This document shows positions 13,131 to 25,718 of a stretch of 64,000 nt of DNA, one piece after another. Position numbers and translations under genes: made by a program. Numbering within the stretch: the first letter of the stretch is position 1; each line of letters opens with the position of its first letter. The stretch lies in contig NC_088302.1 of assembly GCF_032854445.1 (NCBI RefSeq), forward strand, positions 32,953,979-33,017,978. Direction: 5' to 3'. The notes beneath the pieces were generated by a model. It was not told where the DNA came from. It did not search any database and saw only the letters and a list, made by a program, of their open reading frames with translations. This DNA is from Liolophura sinensis (lineage: Eukaryota > Mollusca > Polyplacophora > Chitonida > Chitonidae).

Positions 13131-13372
13131 CTATTTATTTATTTATTTGATTAGTGTTTTACTCCATACTCAAGAATATTTCACTTATATGACGGCAGTC
13201 AGCATTATGATGAGAGAAAGCCAAGCAGACCCCGGGGAAAACTCACGGTCATCCGCCGGTTACTGACAGACCTTCCTACGTACGGTCGAAGGGGAAGCCA
13301 GTTGATTAGAGGTTTCTGAGTCAGTGCGCCGCGCTGGCACGCTAACCACCTCGGCCACGTAGCCAGCGTAAT
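13131..13372 (-). mobile_element. SINE family A copy with diverged head
   Basis: The (ATTT)n tail, 3' module and middle are diverged; the reverse head CGCGCTGGCACGCTAACCAC is still readable. Confidence 0.7.
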
Positions 13373-15957
13373 AAGTTTGATAGCTGTTTTCAACGTTTCT
13401 GTGTTAAGAACAAACAAATCCACTTGACTCTGTTAAAGCAATGTATAAACCACTTGCTGCCACACACAATTCAATCAGTTTTATACCTGTCTTTCTGACA
13501 TCTGAGACTTTACATGGGTTCAAAGATAGTTCTAGTCGAAAATTTGGAAAAATATACTTTAAAAGATTTGAATGGAGGTGAAGACTTGGTTGTTATCGAA
13601 GTTTGTTATGTTGTTATACATAATCATAAATCACTGGCTTTCATTTGTCCAACGTATGACTCGTTCTGCTCTTGCGCACTGATTCACCCCTCGTTTGAAC
13701 GGTATATTCTTCAAATTCTGCAGAAGTTCTGTATATTTTGAAAGGTTCCATCCTAGTTCATTGATTTCTGATTGAATCCAGTTATGGAATTAGGCAACAG
13801 AAAGGGAATCAGAGAAAAATGCGCTTTGCCTTGTCACTGAATACATCACTGTTAAACGTAAGCCTAAATTCTTCAAGTTCAAATGTTCAGGACATTAGAA
13901 AGATATGGTGCATGTTCCTACCGTTGAAACATGACTTTGTTTAGCGTCAAGAGGAGCTCAATACTTCGCGTACTACAACTCTACTCGCAAATGTTTTGAC
14001 AACTGTCTTCTTTATGACTGACAGTTAGATGAAATTTATAACCGTTATGAAATGGAAATCTGCTTTACACGTCAAAGAATGAGACGCGTTCTGCGCGGTG
14101 GTTTTGTCAGATGAAGCGACAATATAAGGATGACTTGTAACCCGGTGACTCCGTAGCTCGGCGGTGAAGCAATCCGGACAGCCTCCACACGTAAGTCAGC
14201 CCTACGTCTTTCATTCCGAGGGGACTTAATGTCAGTGTATACGGTACAAGAATTTCTGCTAGTAAATGAAAGACTACGACGTCGCGGTCCGCTTCCTGTC
14301 AGGCGTTGTTGCCATGAAATGTGGCATCGAGGTCAGAGGTGACGCGGTTCCCAGAGGCGCGAGACTATATCTTCCTGGAGCTAATTGTAACCGACTGACT
14401 ATTTGGTGACGAGGATATACTACTCGTCCTGACGATTCCCCAGTTCCTCGCGAGAGTTCATTCGAGGACACAACATATAACTGACTTTCCTAATTTATAT
14501 TACGTCACATTTCGACAGGATATGTAATTTAAATGTCAGCATTTCGATAAATAACCCATTAACTCATATATTCGTTAATTTCTGTTTCGTTTGATAAGTT
14601 GGAATATTTCGGCAGGTTGACGGGCAATAAACTGCTCAAATCCTTATTTTTCAAAAGAATTCAGGTAATTGTTTCAGCGCGGATTAACGCATTCATCAAT
14701 TTTGATAATCGGATAAAGTGACTGGCTTAAATCACATTCACAACTCCCCCCCCTCTCCCCACCCCAACATTTTGGTTTAACGAGACCACATAGCGCAAGG
14801 AATACGGATGCTTCCGTTTTCGGAGTATACATATGTGTGTATGTAAATTAATACTGCCGGCGTTGTCCGTTGTGTGGTAGGCGTGACATAACTTAACATA
14901 AGGAGTGGAACACGGAGTTTCTTTATGGATATATGTCAGTAGGCGGCCTAACTCCCAGCTGTCGAGACAGTCACGCCGCCCAGTCGTGAAGATACCAGGT
15001 GCCCGTGTACTTGAGCTGTCACCTGTCAACAGGTCGAGGCGTCTTCAGGGATGTCCATTTCTTTTCTGCTTCCATTCCCTGCAGACGACAGACGACAAGC
15101 TTCTGCGATGATAGGCCATTTCTGTCTACACTGAGCTGACACATGATCCGTTTCCAGAGGTAGATCTACGTCGTGTCTTATTCATTCATATTCAGAAGAC
15201 TTTGGCAGCAGACGATGCCTTGTTTACATCAGCAGACTGTGTTTGGCTATACCCTAACAGTAACCGATGCTGACGGTAGCAGGACTATCTGACCTTGACA
15301 AAGGCAGGCTATGGACAAGGCGAACAGAGATACTATCTAACATCTGTTCTTAATAAGTTGTTGAACAGACATCACTCCCAAGAGCAAAGAATGCGGAATG
15401 AAGTTTTCCAGCTGGGGACACTTAAGGAAAATAAGATGAAGGCTTCCACTTCTAAGGCCTAGTAGACTTCATGATCGCATACACAACTGCCCGAGACCCC
15501 AGGATCTTCCACTCTACATGTTTTTGTTAAACTGTCATCAACTTTCAAGCAAAAAAGTCTCAACTGTTCAACTGTGCATGTTTTTAACTTCTTTCCTCCT
15601 TTTTTGAGCAGATGTGTACTGCTACATGGATGAGTTTCGAAAAAAATGAGACCCAGGAGAGAACTGCAAAACGAAATAATGCAAACGACTTCTTCTTTCA
15701 TTGAACACAAACTGGAGATATTCCCTCGGCATCAATATTTTCTATAGTATCTCTAATGTCATGAACAAAAACATTTCCACATATTTTATGACAAGATCTT
15801 CATAACAGCGGATGAGAGAGTGTGTTTTCCAAGTTTTACAATTCTGTTTTTTCTATATCTTATTTCATGTTCCAATTTTTATATCACAACAATATGAAGT
15901 GTTTTTCCCAAGAATTAAATTTTTGATTTCTTTCATTTCTTTTACATTTTCCTGCAG
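13373..15957. other. No gene assigned
   Basis: Short unsupported ORFs only. A GC-richer patch lies at 14.1-14.45 kb, with a degenerate tRNA-like CTCCGTAGCTCGGCGGTGAA at about 14148. Confidence 0.4.
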
Positions 15958-16103
15958 GTGTCAAATTTGTCCGAGGATTAAAGTCTTTTTATTTGAAGAC
16001 GACACCAGAGTCGTCCTATCTTACCACAATACTGGCTTTATACGCTCGTAACGAGGCACCAATCGGGGATTTTACAAAGACAAGATGGCGGCATCTTCAT
16101 TAA
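15958..16103 (+). other. Candidate terminal exon, about 48 codons
   Basis: A long pyrimidine tract ending in TTTTCCTGCAG precedes a frame open for 47 codons (phase 1; begins VKFVRGLKSFYLKTTPESS) and closed by TAA. No upstream partner exon and no clear poly(A) signal were found, and the protein is unrecognised. Confidence 0.2.
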
Positions 16104-17666
16104 GCTGGATTCCAATTTTCTATCAACAGTGGCCAGGAATATTAATTCGCAGACAATTCCCTGACTAATCAGACTGGAGCGAGTGAATCTAGAATTAAGG
16201 CTGGTCTCATGGGGGAAGGTGGAAACCGAATAACTAGAAGGAAGAAGTGAGGTATTATCAATTAACATTAGCCAGGCTAATGGCTTTCTCACGCATACTA
16301 ATCTCGTGTTATCTGTATTTTACGCTGAAACAAACACATTTCAAGTCACACCAGCGCCATGCAAAACTTTTCAGGAAAGATGAAAACAGTTTTGTTTAGT
16401 CTTTTAAGCAATGTTTAGCAGTCTAGCTATAGGCTATGAAAGTTTGCATCGAATTTGATATCAACTTTGTAATCATTGACATGTTGCCTGCTTATCTGCT
16501 TAAAATTGTAATGTCCGATAAGGGATGTACTGATTGTTATTCATATATTAGTTATGTATTTGACTGCTTGTGGTTAAGGTGAACGCTTATGAGTAGGTAT
16601 ATAGACGGGCTAAGGCGTGTTTATGAAAGATGCATGCATTTCAATAATGATCCCATCCCAGGCACTCACAGTGCTGTGGTAACAGTGATGTGTTTCGAAG
16701 CTGTTATTTTTTTTTATTCCTTAGGCCGTTAGTTGACAGATATAATTGTTAGAGGTATTCGAATATGGAATGCGGATTCCAGACCACCAAAATCTTGTGG
16801 GTGGAACTAAAGCTATGGTGCATCAATTCATCAATTCCATATCCCTCCCAATGCGAATTTAGTGCCGTACATCTGTTAAAATATTTAAGATTCTGACAAA
16901 AATACCATTGAATATCCTTTAAACGTTTGGATAATGATGTTGTTGATGACGTAGTCTGGAATTTTGGGGGAAAAATATTCACAGCATCTAAACATGCAAG
17001 CCCTGTACCCAGGAACTGTTTGTGCATCACATCCGTAACCTTGAGGCATGATATAGGAAGCGATTGGTGACTATGTTTGAAGTCCGAAGCTACCGTGGGA
17101 GGAAACCTCTGCAAATACCGATAAGGAAATGGTAATCAATGTAACAGGACATTTACCTAATTAGTGCATAATGGACAGTTCGTATTATTTAAGTACGTCT
17201 GCAACCACGCCGTATTGTCATGTGTTCAACCACTAAACAATTGGACTACGGTGGTTACGTAGGTGGGTATATCTATAAGAATGGTAGTTCCTCTCTTGTG
17301 ACTCATGATGTGAGGAATGCTAAAACACTGCTCGGCCCAACGCCTTGTGTCTTCCACAAGAACTGTCCCTAATGTGTCTACGTATTGGGGGCCATAATTC
17401 TGGAAGGAGGCACAGCTCTGAGGAGAATTAAATGATCCATACAGCGATGACAAATCCCAAGAATTCGACCTTGCAATAAGTACAAAGACTTATTATAATA
17501 TCTGTCGGTTGATACTCTGAACCCCACTTTGTTTGAAATTTGAATGAGAGTGATTGCGGTTGCCATATCAACTGCTGTGTGCATGTACATGTTGTCGAGT
17601 ATTCTTACGCAAGATGTTTTTGCCCGAAAATTCCATTACATCGGCCAAAATATATATCGTGTGCGT
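16104..17666. other. No gene assigned
   Basis: The longest ORF (16749-17114, minus, 121 codons) shows no domain I recognise and lacks splice context. It may be a decayed coding fragment. Confidence 0.35.
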
Positions 17667-17832
17667 GGTTTTATTTATTTATTTATTTATTGACTGCTGA
17701 AAGAATATTTCACATATACCACGGTTGCCAACATTGTGGGTTGAAGAATGCCGACCACAGCTCTGGGGGAAAACTCATGGCCATTCGCAGGTTGCTGACA
17801 GGTCTTCCCACGCACAATCACATACATGGACT
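17667..17832 (-). mobile_element. SINE family A fragment
   Basis: (ATTT)n, AAGAATATTTCACATATACC and the GGTTGCTGACAGGTCTTCCC middle. It accounts for part of the 143-codon ORF across it. Confidence 0.6.
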
Positions 17833-18588
17833 GACTAAGTATATATCGTCTGTATATCCCGCTTGTAGCACGGTGATCCAAATCTGTGTACTGGTGACAA
17901 TTTTTGGCTATAATATACGTCATACTTGTGTGTACAAATCTGCGACAGACAAAACACATAAGAACATGTAGTACACATGGGCTGCAGCGTCACAGCAGAA
18001 AACGATAGATTCTTACTTTTGAATATAAAAAGAGAAAGGCAACGGGCTTGAATGTGGGACATATATCCATCACGCGACTATTGTGTGACCTAGTCTTATA
18101 TACACCTAGAATGCAACGTCTGATCCAACAAAAAAAAGCAGTTATATGTTCCGTCAAAGCTAAAGACAACAAGTAATATAATCTTAGTTATTTAGAAAGA
18201 GAAATGGAAATATTTTATTCATTGGTAACTCAATAAATAAATTGTCATTCTGGAATGCGCATGAGACCATAGAATTCGTCATATTAAAACAACCGGAAAA
18301 ATTACACGTCACTCGTACTCCACGCACACATGGTTAAATGGTTTGGGTAACGAAAGCGAAATACCTGCGTTGTCGGGTTAAATAGATAACTCGTGTCTGA
18401 TTGATCAAAACTGATAACATGGCGGCGCTTTCGATTGCCTCATTGTGTGCAATTTGCTTCTCTTGAACTGTGGTAGCCTATCTCGATTATGCAACCTCAT
18501 AAGGACAAAAAGTTATTCTTTTAAGACTCCTTGTCGGATACTTTATCGATCCATATATACATTTGGTATGTTATGGTCTTTTCTTCTA

Positions 18589-18934
18589 GTCCGCTTCGGG
18601 TGCAGTTGACCCAGGGTCAATCCTGTGTCGAGTCACACCTAAGACCTTAAAAGCGGAAGTTGTAACTTCCTCGCTTGGCGTTCGGCATGAAGGGGATAGT
18701 GCAACGACTGGTTCACCCGTATCAGTATAATGGCTGGGGCGGAACGGCTTACTTGCCTTCGGTAAGGCGTTTCAGTGAAGCAGCACTAGATAAAAGAGCG
18801 GTGGAAATCAGCCCTGCAATAAGGAGGCACATTACATGCATTTTAAGGATTCCTTCGTCGTCATATGACTGAAAAATTGTTAAGTACGACGTTAAACCTC
18901 AAGCACTCACTCACTCACTCACTCACTCATTCTA
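18589..18934 (+). mobile_element. SINE family B copy, 5'-truncated
   Basis: Same body, 3' module and (CACT)n tail as the copy at 1.6 kb. The head starts after the A-box at GTCCGCTTCGGG. The short repeat TTCTTCTA flanks it at 18581-18588 and 18935-18942. Confidence 0.8.
18900..18932. repeat. (CACT)n microsatellite tail of a family B SINE
   Basis: About seven CACT units at the 3' end of the SINE at 18589-18934. Confidence 0.75.
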
Positions 18935-19519
18935 TTCTTCTAACTGCCCTCATCATTGGGCATATGCTATATATACGGTTGTCCTTTAGTGCATGAGAAT
19001 GTCTTTGTACTACACAAAATGATACCAAATGAAAACATTTATTGTTTTGGGGGTACATCGTCCGCACAAATATTGTGATGTTCGCAGGAAACTGAGAGAA
19101 AAAACATAAGCCATCTAGCACATATTCTGGAATATCCTTGGTAAATGTGGCCACACGCCTAGCTTTTCCATAGCGTCGCCATCTGTAATGAATAATAATG
19201 CATGCTTGATCGGTCTCGGGCTCACTTATAGGCCATTTTAATTTATCAAACGACAAAATCTTATGAAACCAGTGTAATTTACTATAAAAATGTCCTGACC
19301 GCTGCTGACAAAAGATCTCTGGTGACTCTTAACAGCATATCTTCAATTGCTTTCCTTATGTTTTCCACAGGCAATGAAAAATGAATTATTAATGGCCTGG
19401 GCTTTAGCTACCAGTGTAGTACCATCACACGACCAGTGTTACAGGCAGACTGGTGAGGCCTAAAAGTACATTTCTCGCTATCACTGCAACGACAGCTTTC
19501 AATTCAATTCGATTTCCAC

Positions 19520-19632
19520 TTTATCCACCCATGCACAGGCTCTCGATTTCAACTGCATCCACCCACAGGCCCTCGATTTCAACTTTATCCTCCCACAGGC
19601 GCTCGATTTCAACTTTTTCCACCCAAAGGCAT
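19520..19632. repeat. 30-bp tandem repeat, about 3.5 copies
   Basis: AGGCYCTCGATTTCAACT plus a variable TATCC/CCCAC half. It creates short ORFs on both strands, which I discount. Looser repeats containing GGAATTCTCT and CCGCATTTAG follow to about 20040. Confidence 0.7.
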
Positions 19633-20454
19633 TTGGTGGCATAAGAGGTATATCATGATATGTGCTGCGAATATTCTGGCGATAAAGCGGCTGGGAAATG
19701 ATGTGTTCCACATTCAGTTCTTCATTTAACAAAGTGTGGCTGTCAAAATAATACACATCAAATGTCACGGGAATTCTCTTTGTGTTCCGCATTTAGTTTC
19801 ATTATTTAACCAACTGTGGCCATCAACACAAAATTACATGCATGGAATTCTCTCTCGTTGCTGATTTGGTTCCTCCTTACAGTGCGTCACATCCAGTTTG
19901 TCATTTAACAGGATGTGCATATAAACATATCTCAGATCAGAACGATGCCTTCGTTCCACATTTAGTCAGTTTCACGTGTCACGTTCAACATATACACCTC
20001 AAACTCAATGGAATTCTACTTCGTTCCGCATTTAGTTACTTAAAAGCAATATGCGGACGAGCAATTACTAGATTCTAACTGTAAAATTTGAGACACCTTT
20101 TAACTTCTAAGAACATATCGATCGACATGGACACAGCTTCAACCATATAAAATACTGTATTTCTTGACCCTACATAATCTTTCTACAGTGCGATACTATT
20201 CACTTTCCCTTTCAGTAAGTGCCAACTGCCACTTCTCAGGGTGTAGGATCGAACCGCTGCCAAATTCTGGAGTAACGATCAAATTTGCTTGACAATGTTT
20301 TCTTGTATACGGCGCAGTTTTTTGCTTCTGAAATATTCATTTTATACCCCTGCTGCCATGTTTATTAAATGTGGCGACAACACAGCATTTTGAGCTATTC
20401 TAGACCAGTGACCTGTGACAAATTGCATCTAATTTTGTTATAGAGAGCATATGA

Positions 20455-20570
20455 ATTGTTACGTTTTTAAGCAGTTACATGAACAGTTAGAAAAAAACCC
20501 TAACTGAGGTAAATTTACAATAGACCAGATTTCGTTTGACCGTTTGCCAACTATCACACTGTCGGTGATG
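20455..20570 (+). repeat. Dispersed repeat, also at 34425-34545
   Basis: TAAGCAGTTACATGAACAGT, then TAACTGAGGTAAATTTACAA pairs with TAAGCATTTACATAAACAGT, then TAACTGAAGTAAAGTTACAA near 34438. CAGTTA..TAACTG forms a small inverted repeat in both. Confidence 0.55.
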
Positions 20571-20734
20571 CTCTTGTTTCACTCTCCATGCTGTAGTCTT
20601 TGATTTTATTCCAAAATGTGCCTTGCATTCGCCACCATGTTAGACACGTAATGAAAAATGGCATGGTCCCTACCGGAGTAAGTCGTCCATTATACAGCAT
20701 ATATACACTGTACCATGGAAGTCTTCAGACACTG

Positions 20735-20985
20735 AATTCGCTATCAGATGAGAACCATCGTTCTCCATTGCTGGATTCACTTTCATATAGGAACCTTCGG
20801 TCCCCACCAACTGCCGGATTCGCTGTCAGATAAGAATGTTCTTTCTCTATCGCTGGATTCACTTTCATATAGGAACCGTCGCACTCCACCGACTGCTGGT
20901 TTCGCTTTCGGATAAGAACGTTCGTTCTCCACCAATTGGTGGATTCATTGTCAGATAGGAACGTTCGTTTACCATTGCTCATTCT
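20735..20985. repeat. Tandem repeat of about 41 bp with an 82-bp higher-order unit
   Basis: CTGGATTCACTTTCATATAG recurs at 20771 and 20853, alternating with a TCGCTNTCAGATAAGAA variant. Confidence 0.65.
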
Positions 20986-22993
20986 AGACAGAAATAGTCA
21001 CCCATAGTCTAAAGCCTTCTGGTATTTTCACCTATCTACGTCTTCTTTCATACACCTAATACAACCAAAAACGTCTAAAATGACGAAAACTATCTGCAGG
21101 AATTCTGGCAGTGATCGTCCCTGACAAACATATATAAACGAAAAATTAGTCAACCCCATGTGTAACATTTCAGGTGAGGCACTGACGGGAGAATTCTCCA
21201 ATATGTTAACATGCCGAACTGAATACAGTCAACTGCTTCTATGTGAAAGGACAAGAATTTCAAGGATCCTGACAATTCATTCAAGGAATAAGACCCCCAG
21301 CTCCTCCCCCAGAAAACTTATTTAAAAGATTTCCGTTGGTAGGTTATTTCAAATTTCAACCAAAAAAGTTTCGTTAGTAAGAAGTAGAGATTACAAGCTC
21401 CAGTTCTGAATTATCCATAGGGAATTATAAATTTGCAATGCAGGGGGGTTAACTCTCATGAACTGGTTAAAATGTCTGCGTGATCTCCCTTGGGCTGTCC
21501 GTATGTGTTTGGTGGTCATTGACGTGGCTTAGCGTTCCTTAGTATTCTTTTGGAAAGTTGTTGCTCTGCGGTTAAGTTTGAAAGGTAACAAATGGACGAT
21601 GCATGGTAGTTTGTCAACTAGCTAGAATAAACTACGACATAATTTGACTAGTGTTAGCTGGGCTTTCCGAACTCATCGTCATTATTAAGTAACCGGAGAT
21701 ACGATTATAGTCAGTTATGTACTACGCATCTTATTTTCCTTATTTGTTACTTAAGAAGTCATTTATAATAGGTGAAAAGGAGTGAGTGCTTGGGGTTAAA
21801 CGTCGTAGAGGTGAAAAAGATGTGACTGCTGTCTTATAAAGCACTAAAATATTCCACTTATACGGCGACGGTGTAATTGAAAAGAGGACCATACAGTTTG
21901 AACGGTGGCTTTTTGACGACTTATAATAACAGTAATAATATACTATAATATTAATTTCAACCCGTACAGAAATTACTTTTAACCGTAGAGAATTTTTTTA
22001 ACCCGTACAGAAATTGATTTTAACACGCCTATCCTGCGCAACCTGAGCGCGCTTTACGCGGTCGACAATCACTAGACCATGATTTTAGAGAACTTGTTAC
22101 TGTCTTGTCTCGTTGTCAGGGCAAATTGGTTTGAGAAATTACAACTTTAGTTTATTTCCATGTAATTTCTGGTTTCTGGCAATTAACTAGAAATGGAAAT
22201 ATCGGATGAACAGAACAGAAGTCGTATTGGTTCATACTGTGGTGATATAGGTATATACCTATTTAAACTACAAGGGTCTGTTCAGATAAAGTTCCGGGTT
22301 TCCATAGAAATTGACAAGAAATTACAAGTTTGAATGATGTGAACACAACAAAAGAATAGATCACGTTCCGGATTTCCATGGCAACAGACTTAAGAACACT
22401 TAGTTTGACTGACATAAGCATAAAACTAATCCGCTCAAAAAATAAAGTTGTTAACTTTAGCAGATATTCTGTTGTCTGAGTGATGCGATTGTGTATTGTG
22501 ATATTACAGAAGATTGTTCTGTTAAATACAACACATCGGAAATCATCAGAAATGACATCAATAGTGAACTTACGTGCGGCAGTTTTGCCGGGCCAGCCTA
22601 TCATGTATCATTTGACTGGCTCAGCTGAAACTGCCCCACCCCATTCCTAGTGACTATCACTAGCGGACTAGTCGATGTCTGGGTGAGCATAATTCGTGGG
22701 TTAATATGAAACGCAAACACAAGGTTTCCATTTTCCCCAAGGGTATAAATAAACATTATATATTCATCTTTCAGATAAGTCAAATAGGCATTTCAAGAAC
22801 GCAGCGAGTTTCCGTAGCGTATACGTACCGTGATTTTACGGTATAGTCAGTAAAGGCGCCACTTAATGAACTGACGACAGATCCGGCTACCGATTAACGT
22901 TTTGTTTGCGAGAAGTTCTGGACTTAATTGCCCAGAAATGATGTCGGTCTTGTTTCCTGACGTTAGATGTATAATAAGTGTAGCAACCCATCA
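20986..22993. other. No gene assigned
   Basis: Holds a family B SINE scrap and a 113-codon minus ORF (22263-22604) that overlaps an imperfect internal duplication (GTTCCGGGTTTCCATAG and GTTCCGGATTTCCATGG). Nothing recognisable. Confidence 0.4.
21778..21812 (-). mobile_element. SINE family B, 3'-end fragment
   Basis: Only the terminal GAGTGAGTGCTTGGGGTTAA and part of the 3' module remain. A family A-like scrap (ATTCCACTTATACGGCGACG) follows near 21848. Confidence 0.5.
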
Positions 22994-23415
22994 TACACTA
23001 CAAAATGTGAGTGTTGTTTAATACGTGTTTTTACACGTTGAAGTGTCCTCTTTTTAATACGAAGTTTTTTTTTACACGTTTATGTGTGAATAAAGTGTAA
23101 TGCGGACTTTAACATGTTATTGTGTTTTATTTTTAAGGCATTAACATGTAAAAAATGTGTTAAAAGGTCAACGTACAAGCAAAATAATGAACACATTAAC
23201 ATGTTTAAGACGTAATACCGGTGTTAAAATATCAACATGTACTATGTTGAAATATTAACACCTGTGTTAATGTTAGTGTTTTAATGAGTGTTAATGAGTT
23301 AATGTGGTAGTTTCCATAATAATGCTTCAGGTTAATGGAAAACACTTTGACAAAAGTGTAGGTGGATAAGTGTTAATAATAGTGTTAATTCATTAACTTC
23401 TGTATTTACAGTGTA
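22994..23415. mobile_element. Possible MITE with imperfect TACACT termini and GTTAA-rich core
   Basis: The left end TACACTACAAAATGTGAGTG and the reverse complement of the right end TACACTGTAAATACAGAAGT are similar. The interior is saturated with variants of AACACTTAA/GTTAATG. There is no coding potential. Low complexity could produce part of the similarity. Confidence 0.4.
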
Positions 23416-23444
23416 CTCCTTACAGCGCATGTGTCGTTCTCCGC

Positions 23445-23468
23445 CTTTCGCTTTACATAAAGCGAAAG
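23445..23468. repeat. Perfect hairpin, 11-bp arms
   Basis: CTTTCGCTTTA and TAAAGCGAAAG are separated by two bases, and direct GCGCATGTG motifs flank the pair. A related sequence (AAAGCGAATGTAGAGAGTG) occurs near 46935, so this is probably part of a dispersed repeat. Confidence 0.6.
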
Positions 23469-24375
23469 TAGAGAGCGGCGCATGTGCTTGTGAGGATTAT
23501 GGTAAGACCACACCGTAAAACTGGGTCTTTTAGCCGCGTTAACTCCGGTCTTTGCACACTGCTTTCAAAGTTTTGAAGTGTGATTGTGAACCTGAAGTCC
23601 AACCAATCTAAAAGCTATGTTCGGCTGACCATGTCCTGCCAGTAAAACACCATGTCACCATGTTATATCGACACCCAGTGCAAATGGATGTACGTTATAT
23701 ATTAGAAGGCTCCCCGAGATCGCTAACCTGCGCTACAACAGAATACATGTATACAAATCCCTCACTACAAACAAAGGCACATTACTCTGCATTTGTAAAG
23801 AATTGTTTAAAAAATCCCTCGTACCGAATCTCCTCCAAAATTGAATACATCGATTCTTGGTCCAATGCCAAGTTGTGTAGGTCTACAACATTTCAACCAA
23901 ATCCTTGGATAATTTTTTCCGTAAATAGGCCTAGCTGGAGACAGAGAAAAGGACATCTGACAGTGAAGAATGGTTTTAAAAGTCATGGATCTGTCTCTAT
24001 ATATCCGGCGGCATCCTCGATCAAATTTAACGGGTTAATGCATGGCCCACGTAAGATTAAATTGTACGCAAATTTCATGCAAATCTGTTATTGTCTTCGT
24101 GAAGTTTGAGACAGACAGCCAGACAGGCGGACAAACAAACAAAACATGACCTCTTTTAGGCAATAACTAAAAAATAGTTGAAGTTTGGTTGCTATTCAGA
24201 CCTCATAATACGCATGTCTGGCTCCTGTCCATATAGTGGTATTGCTATTGAAAGCTCCCCGCTTTGCTCTAGTGGTACATTAGGTCCTGACCCGTGCCTC
24301 GGGTCAATGGCCTCAAGGTAGACAAACAATCAGTAACGAATAGTAACTGCAATTTTCATATTTTTAACTGGCAGG

Positions 24376-24592
24376 TGGGGGGGGGGCAGTGGGGGGGGCG
24401 GTTGAGTGAGTGCTGCTCTATGTGTGCACCTTGTTGTTATGGGACCGGAGGGGGGGGGCGGCCTTGTTGTTGTTGTTGTGCGTGTCTAGGTGGGGGGGCG
24501 GGGGGCGGTTGAGTGAGTGCTGCTCCATGTGTGCACCTTGTTGTTGTGGGACCGGAGTGGGGGGACGGCCTTGTTGTTGTTGTGCGTGTCTA
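24376..24592. repeat. G-rich 107-bp duplication with G-run clusters
   Basis: GTTGAGTGAGTGCTGCTC occurs at 24401 and 24508. Runs of 7-10 G separated by short spacers and TTG repeats could form G-quadruplexes on the plus strand. ORFs here are compositional. Confidence 0.7.
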
Positions 24593-24846
24593 GATTTCAT
24601 GAACTTACATGTTAACCGTGAGGTGGTGTGTTTTCGATGTTGTTTTCTGGCGGTACTGTGGGCACTATGCTTAAGCTCAGGTGGGTAGGCCCATGCTGAA
24701 ATGAAATATACGTGAATACTAAAGTTGTGATGACAATCTAACGCAGATCTTTCTTAAATGAACTCACCCAGGCGTAGGTGTGTAGATATACAAAGGTTGC
24801 CTTCTGTACATAGAGTGTAGTCTAAGCTCTCTCTCTCTCTCTTTAG

Positions 24847-24923
24847 AGCACGATTAGAAAGGACTTACAGTGTAGGAATTTTAACCTAGAGGACGAAGGA
24901 CTGTGTTTCCGGATAAATCACAG
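24847..24923 (+). other. Candidate internal exon, 77 nt
   Basis: A (CT)n tract ending in TTTAG forms a strong acceptor and CACAG|GTAAGTCG a strong donor. Only one frame is open across the segment (QCRNFNLEDEGLCFRINH, Cys-containing). It ends in phase 2, which does not fit the candidate exon at 25719, so no gene model could be built. The splice sites could be fortuitous. Confidence 0.2.
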
Positions 24924-25194
24924 GTAAGTCGATCTCAGTGAATGTATAGTTATTTGGTACTTTTGATAAGCATGTACACTGCCCTGTACATTCTGGGGAC
25001 AGCAGTGGATGCCCTTAATATGTAGACCCTAGGCCTTCAATTAAGAAAGTGCTGAGTGTGTAGGCCTAATTGTGACCGTCACGGTTGGTCACAAGCAGGT
25101 GAATACTTTTTTTCTGTTTGTATATAGTAGCCGTAGGTATTTCCCTTGTTAGTTAGAACATTGATATGGCTATTTGGATGTTTATTAGATGTTT

Positions 25195-25345
25195 AGAGTG
25201 GTTTTTAGCATTATTTCGGTCATTTCACGACGGTGTCCCAATGCAGCAGACGGATTTCCACGCGGCGGCATTTGCAGTGCTCCTACATTGGCACACTGCT
25301 CCTTCATTAGGCCGTCATGCCGAAAACACTGTAGGACGAAAACTT
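25195..25345 (-). mobile_element. Diverged family B-related SINE fragment
   Basis: Traces of the reverse 3' module (TTTCGGTCATTTCACGACG), then CAGACGGATTTCCACGCGG and GCCGTCATGCCGAAAACACT, match the order of family B. The overlapping ORFs of 66-104 codons are explained by this repeat. Confidence 0.45.
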
Positions 25346-25718
25346 TGTCCTACCATGGAGGTATATACAAAGACATGTTACATATCTAGGACCAGACAGC
25401 ATGGACAGCCGATAGTGAACACCTGTGACCAACAACTGATAACTTTGAGAAATTCTGAATATAATGTGGGAAATCAATAGATCATATGTTGAATGCATGG
25501 ATGTAATATACCTTGTAAGCATTACCTGGATATCGTTAGGGGCATTGCTTGACCAGGTGTTTTTATAGGATGAGTGGACGAAATGCCAGTTGCCCTCCCC
25601 TTTTCCTGTCAAACCCCCATCTACACCATTCTTTATCCGTTCACCAAGCACCTACCCGCACAAGCCCCACCCTCACTTCACCTGACCCTATAGTGGATTA
25701 ATAATAATTGTTTCACAG

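Noticed and set aside
23660-24109. 149-codon plus-strand ORF
   Set aside because: It runs into a repeat-like ACAGACAGCCAGACAGGCGG tail; there is no domain and no splice or poly(A) support.
24294-24688. ORFs of 72-92 codons with poly-Leu and poly-Cys
   Set aside because: They are compositional products of the G-run and TTG repeats.
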